A DNA stretch of 64,000 nucleotides from Candidatus Omnitrophota bacterium (GTDB lineage: Bacteria; Omnitrophota; Koll11; Tantalellales; Tantalellaceae): positions 24,018-88,017 of the forward strand of contig JADGBB010000001.1 of assembly GCA_015231715.1 (NCBI GenBank), given 5' to 3'. The notes beneath the pieces were generated by a model. It searched no databases, was not told the DNA's origin, and saw only the letters and a list, made by a program, of their open reading frames with translations. This document shows, in pieces, positions 24,755 to 33,529 of the stretch. The translations under genes were made by a program, and so were the position numbers. The first letter of the stretch is position 1. The number at the start of each line of letters is the position of its first letter.

Positions 24755-27700
24755 TTATGCTGCTCTTAAGATGTCGTGTATTGCTATTTGTAGTTCTTTT
24801 ATTGCGGCATAAACCATTGGCGGTAGTGCCATGGTTATCGCTAAATTCAATCGTACTCTTGGCGAATTATCTACCATATTAAGCAATGTCTGTTCAGTAA
24901 TTTTCATTTTCCCATCAAAAACAGTGTTGTAAATTTCCTGCATTCTTGCAATCATGCAAGTATCTTTAATGAGTTGTCGGACCTCTTCATCTTCGATAAT
25001 TTTAACGCCATGACCGCGATTTTTAGCCATAGCTAACGCAGCCTTGGAAAAACCTATTGTTACCGCTGTTTCAAAATGCCTTAATGCGGTCTGGGCGTCA
25101 ATGCCGTCAGGGACTTCATCCATAGCAATCGGGTATTGGTTTGTTGCAAGATCTAAACCGCTATTCTCTCTTTTTATGAACTCAAGCCATTCTTTAGATA
25201 ATATAGGTATTTCAATAGCAGTTGATGAAGTGTCAGAATTTATTTTGCTTATAAAATATTCATCAGGAGTTACATTTTTATTAAAACTACCGGATAGCGC
25301 ATTCATTTTTAATTTTAGTAGTTCTAAAATATTAGATTCAGAAGGCGCTTCAGCTATGAGTTTTTTTAATTTTTCAGGAACAAAATTATTAACTGTAAAA
25401 TTGTTTTTGAATGAAAAATGTACATTATCGTGATCCCCGTATAGAAGTATTAGATAGGCCCATACAGTTATGTCATTTTCCATCTTCTCTGTATCTTTTG
25501 TTGAAAACAAAGTCGGATCAATTATGAAATTAATTGGCTCAGAAAGATTATTATTTTTGAAGAGCAAATTCTCCAGGCCTTTCATCATTTTACGGCAATT
25601 ATCGTTCAGTGTGATAAGGTATTCTGCTGCTTTCTCCTTGGGATCCGTTTCTTTAATATTATCTGTTTGATCGGTTTTAGGTTTGATATATTTTGATACT
25701 ATATTTTTCGCATGATCGTAGATTGCTTTTTTTAACTGGGCTGTGTCTTCAATGTTGAAACTGAGACTTGTAATATCAACATCATCCTTGAAATAGGACT
25801 TGGCAAAATTTTCTAAAGCTTTATTCTTTGTATTATTTTCATTGTCGCCCATTAGATTAAGTACTTTTACTAAATTATCAATCCTTATATCCAGAGCGAA
25901 CTTTAAATATCTTTCTTTATCTCCTTGTATCTCCCAGAAATCTCCTAGATCAGTAATTTTTCCGAAAATATCTGAATTGATTATTGAACCATGCATGCTT
26001 TCCATTATATTGTTTTCTATCATCACTCTCATATTGTTACCATAATTCTCGCTTAGTATTTCGCTGTATCTTTCATGCGTTAACCCGTATTCTTCCATGA
26101 TCGAATTAAAGTTTTCGTAATTTGGGCTTGTATCTCTATTGAAAAATACAGACAACCTTCTATAGTCGCCTACAGGTGTTCTGAGAATAATTTTGAATGG
26201 TGTCTCTAACGGCAAGGTTGCAAGGCTCCATCTTGTCAGCTGGCCTCCTGTTTTTAATGCATTTATATTTCTGGGAATGGTTGTTCCATATTCATTGCCT
26301 AAACCAACAGGATTGCCTGCACCATACTGATGAATCCAAGGAAGAAAAACACCTTGTTCACCTTGATATTTAGTATCCTTTGTAGAAGGGAACATCCCAT
26401 TAATATTGTGTTCTTCATATGCAGGCGTCCCGGCATTTTTGAATTCCAAACCAAAAACTTTAGTGCTGTGTTGTGTCAAATTCGAAATATCTTTTTTGCC
26501 AGTAATTATTGTAGATCCGACTTCGTCGTTGACCGTGTTTATGGTATATTGCACAGGCAAAACGAATGATCGTCCGGCTACTCCCAGAACCGGAACACGA
26601 AAAGCAGTCCCGTTTGAATCAACTACTTTTATCAGACCAAAACGTTTATATATTTCTTCATAAGTGAGTTCTCTTATAAATCCTGAATCTTTACTGCCTT
26701 CTATCATATCGTAAAAAGGCCCACTTATAAGAACTAATGCACCCTTACTATTGTTGATAGATTTTTTCAGATATTGTGGAAACTCAACACCTTTAGGAAT
26801 ATCCCAAGTTTCACCTTCTTTGTAATATACATCTGCTTCGATCGCCTTGAAGGGTTTGCCTGTTTTAAAATATTGCAGTAATCCGGTTTCAGGATCCATC
26901 ACTATACTTGCCGGTAATTCTTTCCCTATTGCGTCAACCACAGTAGACATTTGATCTTTCAATTCATACAAATCTGATGATGCTTCATAGGGAACGAAAG
27001 ATTTTGTTGTGTCAGTCGGGCTATGATTTATTTTATTTTCTTCATTTTTGGTTTTGTTGTTCAGCATGAAATTGAGCATAAAATTTGAGGCTAAACCGGA
27101 AGTTACTGATCTTTTTTGCTCCGGAGTTCTTTCTTTCATTTCTTCCGAAAAAGCCTTTTGAGCCGAGACCAAAACATTAGTATCAATACCTTTAACAAGC
27201 TCAAGATATCTGTCCATTCTTCTTTGGCTCCAGTATCTCCAAATAAATGGATCTAAACCGGTAAGCCTTGATGCTGATTCTTTAGAAAGTATTGCTGCCG
27301 GTAAGCCTCCCTGTATGGGCATAATGGCGTGCTGCTCACCGTCGTAAATCCATGTATCCGTTGCTCCGATCGATTTATAATATTCAACAAGTTTATTCTG
27401 TTCAACGCCCCAAGCTATGTGAATATCATCCTTTATAATTCCTTTTTTTGCCCACAAGATAAGGTAATGTGTTTTTATTAAAAAATTCCCAAGATTTAAT
27501 CCGCTAAATTCTTTTTTGATGTCAAAACGGTCTCTTGTAGCTTTTCCAACTTCTGCTATTCCTTGTGAACTGCCGGGTTCGAACTCCATGATCAGTTCAT
27601 TTTTATCATTAATAGAAAAAATATATTTAAAAATTTCATCAGTAGTTTTGTCTACCCACTCAGTTTTTGCAGTATCACCAAGCAGATCCCATATATTGAA

Positions 27701-29773
27701 ATTGTATTTCTCATAAAGATAAAATAAATCAGCAATTTTTTCTGGTTTAAGATAAGAAACTCTGTTATCTTCCATGAAACTTCGTTTAGGAGGAGTGAAT
27801 TTGACATTCACCATATCGACATATTTATAATAAAAAACTTTCAATCTGTTTTTTACATCTTCATCAATATCAAGAACTGATTCCAATAAACTATTTATTC
27901 TGGCGAGTTCTATCCTATTAACCACCTCATTGACTGTTTCTGCTAAACTCATATCACTGCTGTCAAGAATTTCAGCTCCTTTTGGTATGGTCGCAGGCAT
28001 ATGCTTACGTTCTCTATCCAACCTATCCCTTGTTTCAATGTTTTTAGCGATCAAAGTAATTACATTTTTAAGTAGATCATCTTCGGATAAAGTCTTTTTT
28101 AAAATGTCATATTCAGTTTCTGATACGCCCATTTCCGTGCAATATACAGTTTTAAGATTTGACATTTTTATTAACTGTTCTGTTCTTCTTAATGCACGGA
28201 CCTCAGGTGTTGCTGACATAAATAATTTCAAATCTGCATCCGGAGCAAGTTCTATGCCAGTTACTCTTCCTTCAAAAATTATAGAAATACCCATTTCTTT
28301 TAGCACTCGCACCCAATCTCTTATCTTTTTTACGGCTATCTGTCTTATTTCAGGGATAGCGGACACATAAGGAACATTATCTGTTATTTGAGTGGAATAA
28401 AAAATGTCGGTAATATTGTTTCGTTCATAGTACGTAATATATTTGTCATTTTCCTCTTTTATTTCAAAATCCTTCATGTTTATAGTAGCTGCGATTTTTA
28501 TTAATTTATTGATAGCTGCTTCATCCATGTTAGGGGTTAACTCTACACCTTCTTTTAAAGCAAGCATTGTAATAAGCCGGTACATCTGACCATATGAAAA
28601 GAAGACAGCTCCTAACCTTTTGGCAGCTGTTCTGGATGTTGTTGATTTTCCTGTTCCGCTGGGACCGTCAATTGTTGCTACAAAACTATCATTGTATGTC
28701 GGTTGTTTGCAAAGAATAGGTTCTGTTTTTAATTCTTGGTAATCTCTAATGTCTATATGTGCACGTTTAACAAATTTGTTATGTACAAGGTCTTTTTCTC
28801 CTGTAATTGCAGCTGGGCCAAACATTGATTCCCATAAATTTTCGGCATTATATGAAAGTGGAGTTGTTTCAAGGCGCCATCTTGTTTTAATCTCGTCGTC
28901 TTTTAGTAATTCTTTAATTGTTTCAACTATGAGGTTTCTTCCTACACGCCGTTCTCTCTCCTTCTTGAAAACATATTGAAAATATATTTTATAACCTGTA
29001 TCACCAACTTTTCCATACGAAATATATCCTAAAACCGGACCTCCGACTTCTCGTATAATTATCATCTCATCATTAACTCTGTTTATTCCATCAGCATAAT
29101 CAACAACAAAATCCGGAGTGTCTTCTTTATATGCATTTATAGTTTCATTTATAATTCTCTTTCTTAATTCTTTGTCCTGTATTTTTGATGTATAAATAAT
29201 TGCAGCTTTGGCAAGTTTACGTCCTCTTTTGAGCTCCATATCTACATACTTTATGCTTTGAGAATCGTTTGCAGGCTCCATAGCATCAATAATTTCTATG
29301 CTTATATTTTTTTCATCTTTTTGAAGATCTTCTAACTTTTTCTTATTTGAAGTCAATCTCAAACGTGTCCCTTTGTATGTGCCATTAAATATACGAAGAT
29401 CAACAACAGTTTTACCTTCATTATCAAATGATTGCGTAGGTTGAACGTCTAAAAATCTAACTCCATCAATACTTGCATACCATTTATCTAATAAAGCATT
29501 TATTTCATGAAAAGGTATTTTAGGGTTTTTATGAATTGTTGATAATATCAACGCGACTTCAATCTCGAAAAGTTTTGATTGTTTTTGACCAACTACCTCA
29601 GTAATTGGATTAAAAATAGACTGAACCTGTAGATCAGTATTTTCGAATGATTTACAAGTAGAAGTAAAAGCATTTTGGGTGCTATTAAAGATCAAAATAA
29701 GTGACAAACCAACAGAAACAATTGTCTTTGATACTTTGATTTTATACTTTCTTTTAGAATTGTTGTTTTTCAT
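24755..29773 (-). CDS. Giant leader-bearing protein (1,672 aa): GNAT-like + cytidylate kinase + GNAT-like + kinase-like regions
   Basis: A basic N-terminus and hydrophobic stretch (SKTIVSVGLSLILIFNSTQNAFT) form a leader peptide. Around residues 240-290 a GNAT-like segment shows KKERERRVGRNLIVETI. Residues about 368-640 are a clear cytidylate-kinase domain: P-loop DGPSGTGKSTTS with Lys376, a GQMYR element, EGRVTGIELAPDADLKLF, RALRR, and RDRLDRERKHMPA. A second GNAT-like segment lies near 743-815. Further on, MHGSIINSDIFGKITDLGD is reminiscent of a kinase-like catalytic loop, but this is weak. The C-terminus ends DILRAA. Enzymes that need nucleotides or acetyl-CoA are not expected in an exported protein, so the leader may anchor it, or the product may act inside another cell. 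A palindrome lies just before the start. The Cmk call is firm; the rest is by motif. Confidence 0.82.
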   Translation of the reverse strand: MKNNNSKRKYKIKVSKTIVSVGLSLILIFNSTQNAFTSTCKSFENTDLQVQSIFNPITEVVGQKQSKLFEIEVALILSTIHKNPKIPFHEINALLDKWYASIDGVRFLDVQPTQSFDNEGKTVVDLRIFNGTYKGTRLRLTSNKKKLEDLQKDEKNISIEIIDAMEPANDSQSIKYVDMELKRGRKLAKAAIIYTSKIQDKELRKRIINETINAYKEDTPDFVVDYADGINRVNDEMIIIREVGGPVLGYISYGKVGDTGYKIYFQYVFKKERERRVGRNLIVETIKELLKDDEIKTRWRLETTPLSYNAENLWESMFGPAAITGEKDLVHNKFVKRAHIDIRDYQELKTEPILCKQPTYNDSFVATIDGPSGTGKSTTSRTAAKRLGAVFFSYGQMYRLITMLALKEGVELTPNMDEAAINKLIKIAATINMKDFEIKEENDKYITYYERNNITDIFYSTQITDNVPYVSAIPEIRQIAVKKIRDWVRVLKEMGISIIFEGRVTGIELAPDADLKLFMSATPEVRALRRTEQLIKMSNLKTVYCTEMGVSETEYDILKKTLSEDDLLKNVITLIAKNIETRDRLDRERKHMPATIPKGAEILDSSDMSLAETVNEVVNRIELARINSLLESVLDIDEDVKNRLKVFYYKYVDMVNVKFTPPKRSFMEDNRVSYLKPEKIADLFYLYEKYNFNIWDLLGDTAKTEWVDKTTDEIFKYIFSINDKNELIMEFEPGSSQGIAEVGKATRDRFDIKKEFSGLNLGNFLIKTHYLILWAKKGIIKDDIHIAWGVEQNKLVEYYKSIGATDTWIYDGEQHAIMPIQGGLPAAILSKESASRLTGLDPFIWRYWSQRRMDRYLELVKGIDTNVLVSAQKAFSEEMKERTPEQKRSVTSGLASNFMLNFMLNNKTKNEENKINHSPTDTTKSFVPYEASSDLYELKDQMSTVVDAIGKELPASIVMDPETGLLQYFKTGKPFKAIEADVYYKEGETWDIPKGVEFPQYLKKSINNSKGALVLISGPFYDMIEGSKDSGFIRELTYEEIYKRFGLIKVVDSNGTAFRVPVLGVAGRSFVLPVQYTINTVNDEVGSTIITGKKDISNLTQHSTKVFGLEFKNAGTPAYEEHNINGMFPSTKDTKYQGEQGVFLPWIHQYGAGNPVGLGNEYGTTIPRNINALKTGGQLTRWSLATLPLETPFKIILRTPVGDYRRLSVFFNRDTSPNYENFNSIMEEYGLTHERYSEILSENYGNNMRVMIENNIMESMHGSIINSDIFGKITDLGDFWEIQGDKERYLKFALDIRIDNLVKVLNLMGDNENNTKNKALENFAKSYFKDDVDITSLSFNIEDTAQLKKAIYDHAKNIVSKYIKPKTDQTDNIKETDPKEKAAEYLITLNDNCRKMMKGLENLLFKNNNLSEPINFIIDPTLFSTKDTEKMENDITVWAYLILLYGDHDNVHFSFKNNFTVNNFVPEKLKKLIAEAPSESNILELLKLKMNALSGSFNKNVTPDEYFISKINSDTSSTAIEIPILSKEWLEFIKRENSGLDLATNQYPIAMDEVPDGIDAQTALRHFETAVTIGFSKAALAMAKNRGHGVKIIEDEEVRQLIKDTCMIARMQEIYNTVFDGKMKITEQTLLNMVDNSPRVRLNLAITMALPPMVYAAIKELQIAIHDILRAA

Positions 29774-29780
29774 TTTCCCC

Positions 29781-29798
29781 TAATTTATATATAAATTA
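29781..29798. promoter_or_regulatory. 18-bp perfect palindrome next to the ribosome site of the 1,672-residue gene
   Basis: TAATTTATATATAAATTA is a perfect palindrome separated from the ATG by only GGGGAAA-type ribosome-site sequence. It could be an operator or a hairpin affecting translation. A second palindrome, CCTAATATTTAGG, lies 8 bp further upstream. Confidence 0.45.
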
Positions 29799-29813
29799 AG
29801 TAATACCTAATAT

Positions 29814-30147
29814 TTAGGCTCTCATAAAGTTATAATCATTCACAATTATACATTAATTAAAAAGTTATAACAAGTAAAAGCTAGCAAAGTATTTTATTCT
29901 TAACTTAACAAATTAGCGACAGGTACGAATTAATTAAATTAAACAAAGTTAGATTGCTTTGGATTTATTGTGGAAATATATATGAGAAAAGTTTATATAC
30001 GTTCAATTCTAATCTTCTAAAGGGAAAATGTACGGGAAAAGCGGAAACATATTAAGAAGCGGTATCACCGTGTGGAGAAAGACAATAAAAACTGGGGCTG
30101 ATTATTTGAAATTGCTTCGGCTACGCCTCGCCGGCCGCGCTACAAGT
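29814..30147. other. 334-bp gap: AT-rich leader region, gene-end remnant, GC-rich tail
   Basis: The left part is the AT-rich upstream region of the 1,672-residue gene, without a clear promoter. Positions 30010-30040 are a 31-bp exact copy of the end of the gene at 31412. Near 30110-30145 a GC-rich phrase (CTACGCCTCGCCGGCCGCGC) precedes the Dabb stop. No gene is seen. Confidence 0.5.
30010..30040. repeat. 31-bp exact duplicate of the 3' end of the MORN-like gene
   Basis: The block is identical to 31413-31443. On the - strand it encodes FPYIFPLED and a stop, exactly as at the end of the gene at 31412-31963. It is the last remnant of a duplicated copy. Confidence 0.75.
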
Positions 30148-30447
30148 TTACACCAGATAATCCACGACTGACCCGGCTTCAACTAATTGTTTCAGCTTCG
30201 CAACTACTTTAAGATGTTCAGGATGGTCTTGATATGTGCTTAAAGCTTGCTCATCAGCGAACTCGGTATAAAAAAATATATCTTTAGCACGAGAGCTCTC
30301 GGTAATATTTATTCCTACTTCAAGGGCCAATATCCCCGGGACGTTGGTTTTAAGACTTTCAAGCAACTTGGCAGCCTCATTTATGGTCTCATTTTTTGAT
30401 TTGTCTTTGATATTCTGGACATTCCACATTAGGACATGTTTAATCAT
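30148..30447 (-). CDS. Stress-responsive A/B-barrel (Dabb) protein
   Basis: The 99-residue protein fits the Dabb family in length and sequence: MIKHVLMWNVQ at the start, a helix (EAAKLLESLKTNVPGILALEVG), the strand FYTEFADEQALSTYQDHPEH, and an ending with V-D-Y-L-V. These small dimeric alpha/beta-barrel proteins have no single known function. AAAGGAG lies upstream of the ATG. It is the downstream member of a series of small - strand genes. Confidence 0.9.
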   Translation of the reverse strand: MIKHVLMWNVQNIKDKSKNETINEAAKLLESLKTNVPGILALEVGINITESSRAKDIFFYTEFADEQALSTYQDHPEHLKVVAKLKQLVEAGSVVDYLV

Positions 30448-30520
30448 GGGGCTCCTTTTTAATCATTATGTAAGTTCAGGTAATTTTTCTTTGTAGATAT
30501 TAAATTCATCAATTTTATAA

Positions 30521-30622
30521 TCAGGATTTCACTTTAAACTCTTCTAAAAAAGATTGAGAAACCTTAAGCGTTCTTGATTCGGCGCCTCGAGGACTAGCGA
30601 CAATATGCAATAATTTTTTCAT
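30521..30622 (-). pseudogene. FMN-dependent NADH-azoreductase, N-terminal fragment
   Basis: A GGAGG ribosome site is followed by ATG 30622 and 33 codons: MKKLLHIVASPRGAESRTLK then VSQSFLEEFKVKS, then a stop. This is the flavodoxin-fold start of azoreductases, including the FMN phosphate-binding S-P-R-G-x-E-S-R-T loop. The remaining ~170 residues are deleted. The intact ribosome site suggests recent loss. Confidence 0.75.
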
Positions 30623-30639
30623 ATATACCTCCACCTTTT

Positions 30640-30966
30640 TTAAACGTCACAACAAAGATGAACTGCGAGCCACACAGTTTTTTTATTAAGGCTCGTCATA
30701 TCAACTCGGTGGCGTTGACTTGCTTTAATAAAGATATAATCTCCGGGTTTCATCTTTATATTTGAAATAGCATCATCAAAAGATAACTCAGCATAACCAG
30801 AAAGCAAAATAACCCATTCGTCCATGTCCTGGATAAGCCATTCCCCTTGAGGCGTAGCCTGCCCATCCGAAACTATCCGTTCTATTCTAATCCCTTTGTT
30901 ATCAATAATGTTTTCAAACAATTCTTCTTTAAGGACTTTAGGTATATTTTCAAAAATGTTCTTCAT
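30640..30966 (-). CDS. Cupin-domain protein (108 aa)
   Basis: A single small cupin barrel is visible: GEWLIQDMDEWVILLSGYAE is cupin motif 1 in a variant form with Asp and Glu at the usual metal positions, and PGDYIFIKASQRHRV is motif 2 with the usual His. The family of NIF-x-x-IP proteins of this length is widespread. Metal binding and substrate are unknown. It lies 17 bp upstream of the azoreductase remnant, in the same orientation. Confidence 0.85.
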   Translation of the reverse strand: MKNIFENIPKVLKEELFENIIDNKGIRIERIVSDGQATPQGEWLIQDMDEWVILLSGYAELSFDDAISNIKMKPGDYIFIKASQRHRVDMTSLNKKTVWLAVHLCCDV

Positions 30967-30999
30967 ATAGGTTTATGATGTACAATCAGGGACATAATT

Positions 31000-31383
31000 T
31001 TAATTTAGGCAAGATTCCAAGTAGTGCGCTAAGTCTGCTTTCCTGCATCCCATTATACCTACTTTAATGTTTTTTGCTGTTAACACCTTTGTGGCGTCTC
31101 TAATGACAGTGATAAGAACTATCAGTTTTACAAGCGGGACCAGCATTCCTATTGCATATAACCATGCGTTTTTTATTTTTAAAGCTTTTGCTAAACGATA
31201 TACTATAAAAATTACAACTATGCCTGCAATGATTGATAAAGGTAATAAAACAATTCCTACCGCTGGGATAAGCGAGGATAAATATCCTATTATGATAAAA
31301 AGAAATAACCAGCATATTAGTTTTTGGTATTTAGCTATATTTTTGATATCTTCTTTTTCGTAAATTTGTTCTATTTTTTCCAT
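31000..31383 (-). CDS. Membrane protein with three predicted helices (127 aa)
   Basis: Hydrophobic helices lie at about residues 21-42 (LICWLFLFIIIGYLSSLIP), 44-64 and 75-96. A soluble tail follows: ATKVLTAKNIKVGIMGCR. The tail phrase A-T-x-V-L-x-x-x-x-I-K-V-G-x-M-G is known from a family of small uncharacterised membrane proteins. GGAGACC precedes the ATG. The function is unknown. Confidence 0.75.
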   Translation of the reverse strand: MEKIEQIYEKEDIKNIAKYQKLICWLFLFIIIGYLSSLIPAVGIVLLPLSIIAGIVVIFIVYRLAKALKIKNAWLYAIGMLVPLVKLIVLITVIRDATKVLTAKNIKVGIMGCRKADLAHYLESCLN

Positions 31384-31411
31384 TTGGTCTCCTTTGATTT
31401 TTAACGCATAC

Positions 31412-31963
31412 TTAATCTTCTAAAGGGAAAATGTACGGGAAAAATGGTTTAGCATAACCTATTTTTGTTTCAGATCCTTCATTTCCTTCGTTATCATAAT
31501 ATTCTATTGATTCGCCGGCAAGCGGTGGAATCGGGGCGTATTCTTCGTTCGGGTCAGGTGATTGATCGCCGAAGTATTTTTTATCGATTAGATCGCCTTC
31601 TTCATTGTATTGTTTGTATTCGGTGAGGCGGCCCTGGGCGTTATAGTATCCTTCACCTATCATATTGCCGCCTGAATATTTCCATTTCATTGCCGCCCAG
31701 CCGTCGGAGCTTTCTTTTAGTCCGCCGTATTTGCTGAAATTAGCGAGAGATATCTTTTTTCCGTTCGTATCGTATTCTTCCTGCAGTTCTATATCGCCGT
31801 CAATGTCATAATATGTTTTTTCAATTAAGTTATTCTGATCATCGAATACTTCGGCTGTTCTGACCTTCCCATTATCCCAATATTCATTTTTAGTTTCTGA
31901 TAATGCAAAAGATGTTTGCAAAATTAATACTGCTGATATTGCTAATACTGCGGTTATTTTCAT
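31412..31963 (-). CDS. Secreted MORN/YwqK-like repeat protein (183 aa)
   Basis: A signal peptide (MKITAVLAISAVLILQTSFA) is followed by repeated Y-x-x-x-G-x-x-x-x-x-x-Y/F units (EYWDNGKVRTAEVF, TYYDIDGDIELQEEY, GYYNAQGRLTEYKQY, EYYDNEGNEG). These resemble the MORN-like repeats of the YwqK antitoxin-type family. A 31-bp copy of its 3' end lies at 30010-30040, showing that a paralogue once stood there. It probably acts outside the cytoplasmic membrane; the function is unknown. Confidence 0.75.
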   Translation of the reverse strand: MKITAVLAISAVLILQTSFALSETKNEYWDNGKVRTAEVFDDQNNLIEKTYYDIDGDIELQEEYDTNGKKISLANFSKYGGLKESSDGWAAMKWKYSGGNMIGEGYYNAQGRLTEYKQYNEEGDLIDKKYFGDQSPDPNEEYAPIPPLAGESIEYYDNEGNEGSETKIGYAKPFFPYIFPLED

Positions 31964-31979
31964 TCACTTCCTCCTTAAT

Positions 31980-32594
31980 TTATGATTGCAAACTCTTGGC
32001 TAATTTGCGGCCGTTCTTTACGGCTTGATCGAAATAATATGATGTGCCCCTTTTTTCAACAGCACCGGCATATATGTCACCTGTAATCTTTATATGAAAT
32101 GAACTCTCAAGATAATCTTTTAAAAGTTTGCTTGCGTCATCGCAGAACATTCTTAACACAGGAGGAACTATTCCGGCACTTATTAGGAACATTGCTGATC
32201 TTTTTTTATTTGTACGAGGAGCCGGACAGCCTTTAAGAGGGCTGGTTCCGGGTTTTGCAAATATCCATATTGATCGTTCTATGAAAGTTTTTAGAACTGC
32301 AGTCACATGGCCGCAATTGACGGGTGTCCCGAAAATATATCCGTCTGCATCCAGCATCTTATTGTAAATTTCCTGCATATCATCATTTATTGAACATTTA
32401 GCTAAAGGCAAGTCCGGATCATCATTTCTGCAGGACATACAGCTGGTGCAGTATTTAATGTTTTTGTCTATAAGGCTGATCTTTTCAACTTCTATTGAAG
32501 GATCAACTTGTCTGATACCTTCAACTGCCTTGTCTATCAGAATATCTATAGTTTTTCCTTTTCTGTAACTTCCGCTGATAGCAAGTATTTTCAT
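31980..32594 (-). CDS. Flavodoxin-family NAD(P)H-dependent FMN reductase (204 aa)
   Basis: The N-terminal ISGSYRKGKTIDILID is the FMN phosphate-binding loop of the NADPH-dependent FMN reductase family. FGTPVNCGHVTAVLKTFIER is the second conserved FMN site. A Cys-rich insert (YCTSCMSCRNDDP...C) resembles iron-sulfur flavoproteins and may bind a metal cluster, although spacing was not checked against a model. It is probably a cytosolic electron-transfer or quinone-reducing enzyme. It is followed after 16 bp by the MORN-like gene on the same strand. Confidence 0.85.
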   Translation of the reverse strand: MKILAISGSYRKGKTIDILIDKAVEGIRQVDPSIEVEKISLIDKNIKYCTSCMSCRNDDPDLPLAKCSINDDMQEIYNKMLDADGYIFGTPVNCGHVTAVLKTFIERSIWIFAKPGTSPLKGCPAPRTNKKRSAMFLISAGIVPPVLRMFCDDASKLLKDYLESSFHIKITGDIYAGAVEKRGTSYYFDQAVKNGRKLAKSLQS

Positions 32595-32647
32595 TTTAAT
32601 TTCTCTTTTTTGGGTTTTCCCCTGCTGCGTTTCAATGTATTATAAGA

Positions 32648-33439
32648 TTAATCCATAGGTTGAGAATTGTCATATTCGGGTATAATGCCGTTTAAGGCAT
32701 TATCTACAAGATTTTTAATTTCTTCAGAAAAATCTGCATTTAAAACCCATCGTAAGTATGAAGGGTCTTTTATAACTATTTCTCTAAGCGAAAGTTTTTT
32801 TGCGTGTTTTCCGAACATCGGGTAAAGTTCTTTGTTCCACCAGCAGAATTTGCACTCGGCGTCAAAGAAATTACTTCGTTTTTTATAATCGATATCATTT
32901 AGATCATCAATTGATCCGGCATCTGTGCCGTATTTTTTTACCTGTTCTTCGAGTACTTTTAAAGTAGCTTCGGCATCACCTAGTGCAGTATGTGCTTCTA
33001 ATAAGGGCTTATCGCAATAGAATTCATATGCTGCTGATAAGTCTCTTTTTTCTTTAACATGGTAAATTATTTGAGCATCATATATAGATCGATTTTCCCA
33101 TTCAAATTTAATGCCTGCGTCATATAATTCTCTTTGCAGCAGCGGAAAATCAAATCTTTTTGAGTTGAATCCGCCCAGGTCTGAATCACCAATAAAAGCT
33201 AAAACTTCTCCTGCAATCTTATTAAAAGATGGCTCGTTTTTAACATCTTCATTTGTAATATTGATAAGGTCAGATACTTCCTTTGGTATTGCTATCCCGG
33301 GATTTACCCGTTTTAAATATGTTGTTTTTTCACCGTCAGGCATACATTTGATCATGCCGATCTCTACAATTTTATCTTTTTCAATCCATGTACCGGTTGT
33401 TTCTAGGTCTAGTACTACTAGTGGTCTTGATAATTTCAT
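32648..33439 (-). CDS. DnaQ-like 3'-5' exonuclease (DEDDh) with DUF3820-like tail
   Basis: The DEDDh catalytic set is visible: VVLDLETTGT with Asp11 and Glu13, the ExoII region GGFNSKRFDFPLL, and the ExoIII motif EAHTALGDAEATL with His and Asp. The C-terminal part contains FGKHAKKLSLREIVIKDPSY then LRWVLNADFS, similar to the short DUF3820 element often attached to exonucleases. Likely roles are proofreading-like or nucleic-acid turnover activity in the cytoplasm. At 263 residues it is of normal size for stand-alone epsilon-like exonucleases. Confidence 0.88.
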   Translation of the reverse strand: MKLSRPLVVLDLETTGTWIEKDKIVEIGMIKCMPDGEKTTYLKRVNPGIAIPKEVSDLINITNEDVKNEPSFNKIAGEVLAFIGDSDLGGFNSKRFDFPLLQRELYDAGIKFEWENRSIYDAQIIYHVKEKRDLSAAYEFYCDKPLLEAHTALGDAEATLKVLEEQVKKYGTDAGSIDDLNDIDYKKRSNFFDAECKFCWWNKELYPMFGKHAKKLSLREIVIKDPSYLRWVLNADFSEEIKNLVDNALNGIIPEYDNSQPMD

Positions 33440-33529
33440 GCAATCATTCTCCCTGGTTATTTTGCTGATGAATATTATAGCACAAATATAACCGGCTCAA
33501 ACTTATAAGAAATAATTTCTGCAAAACTA

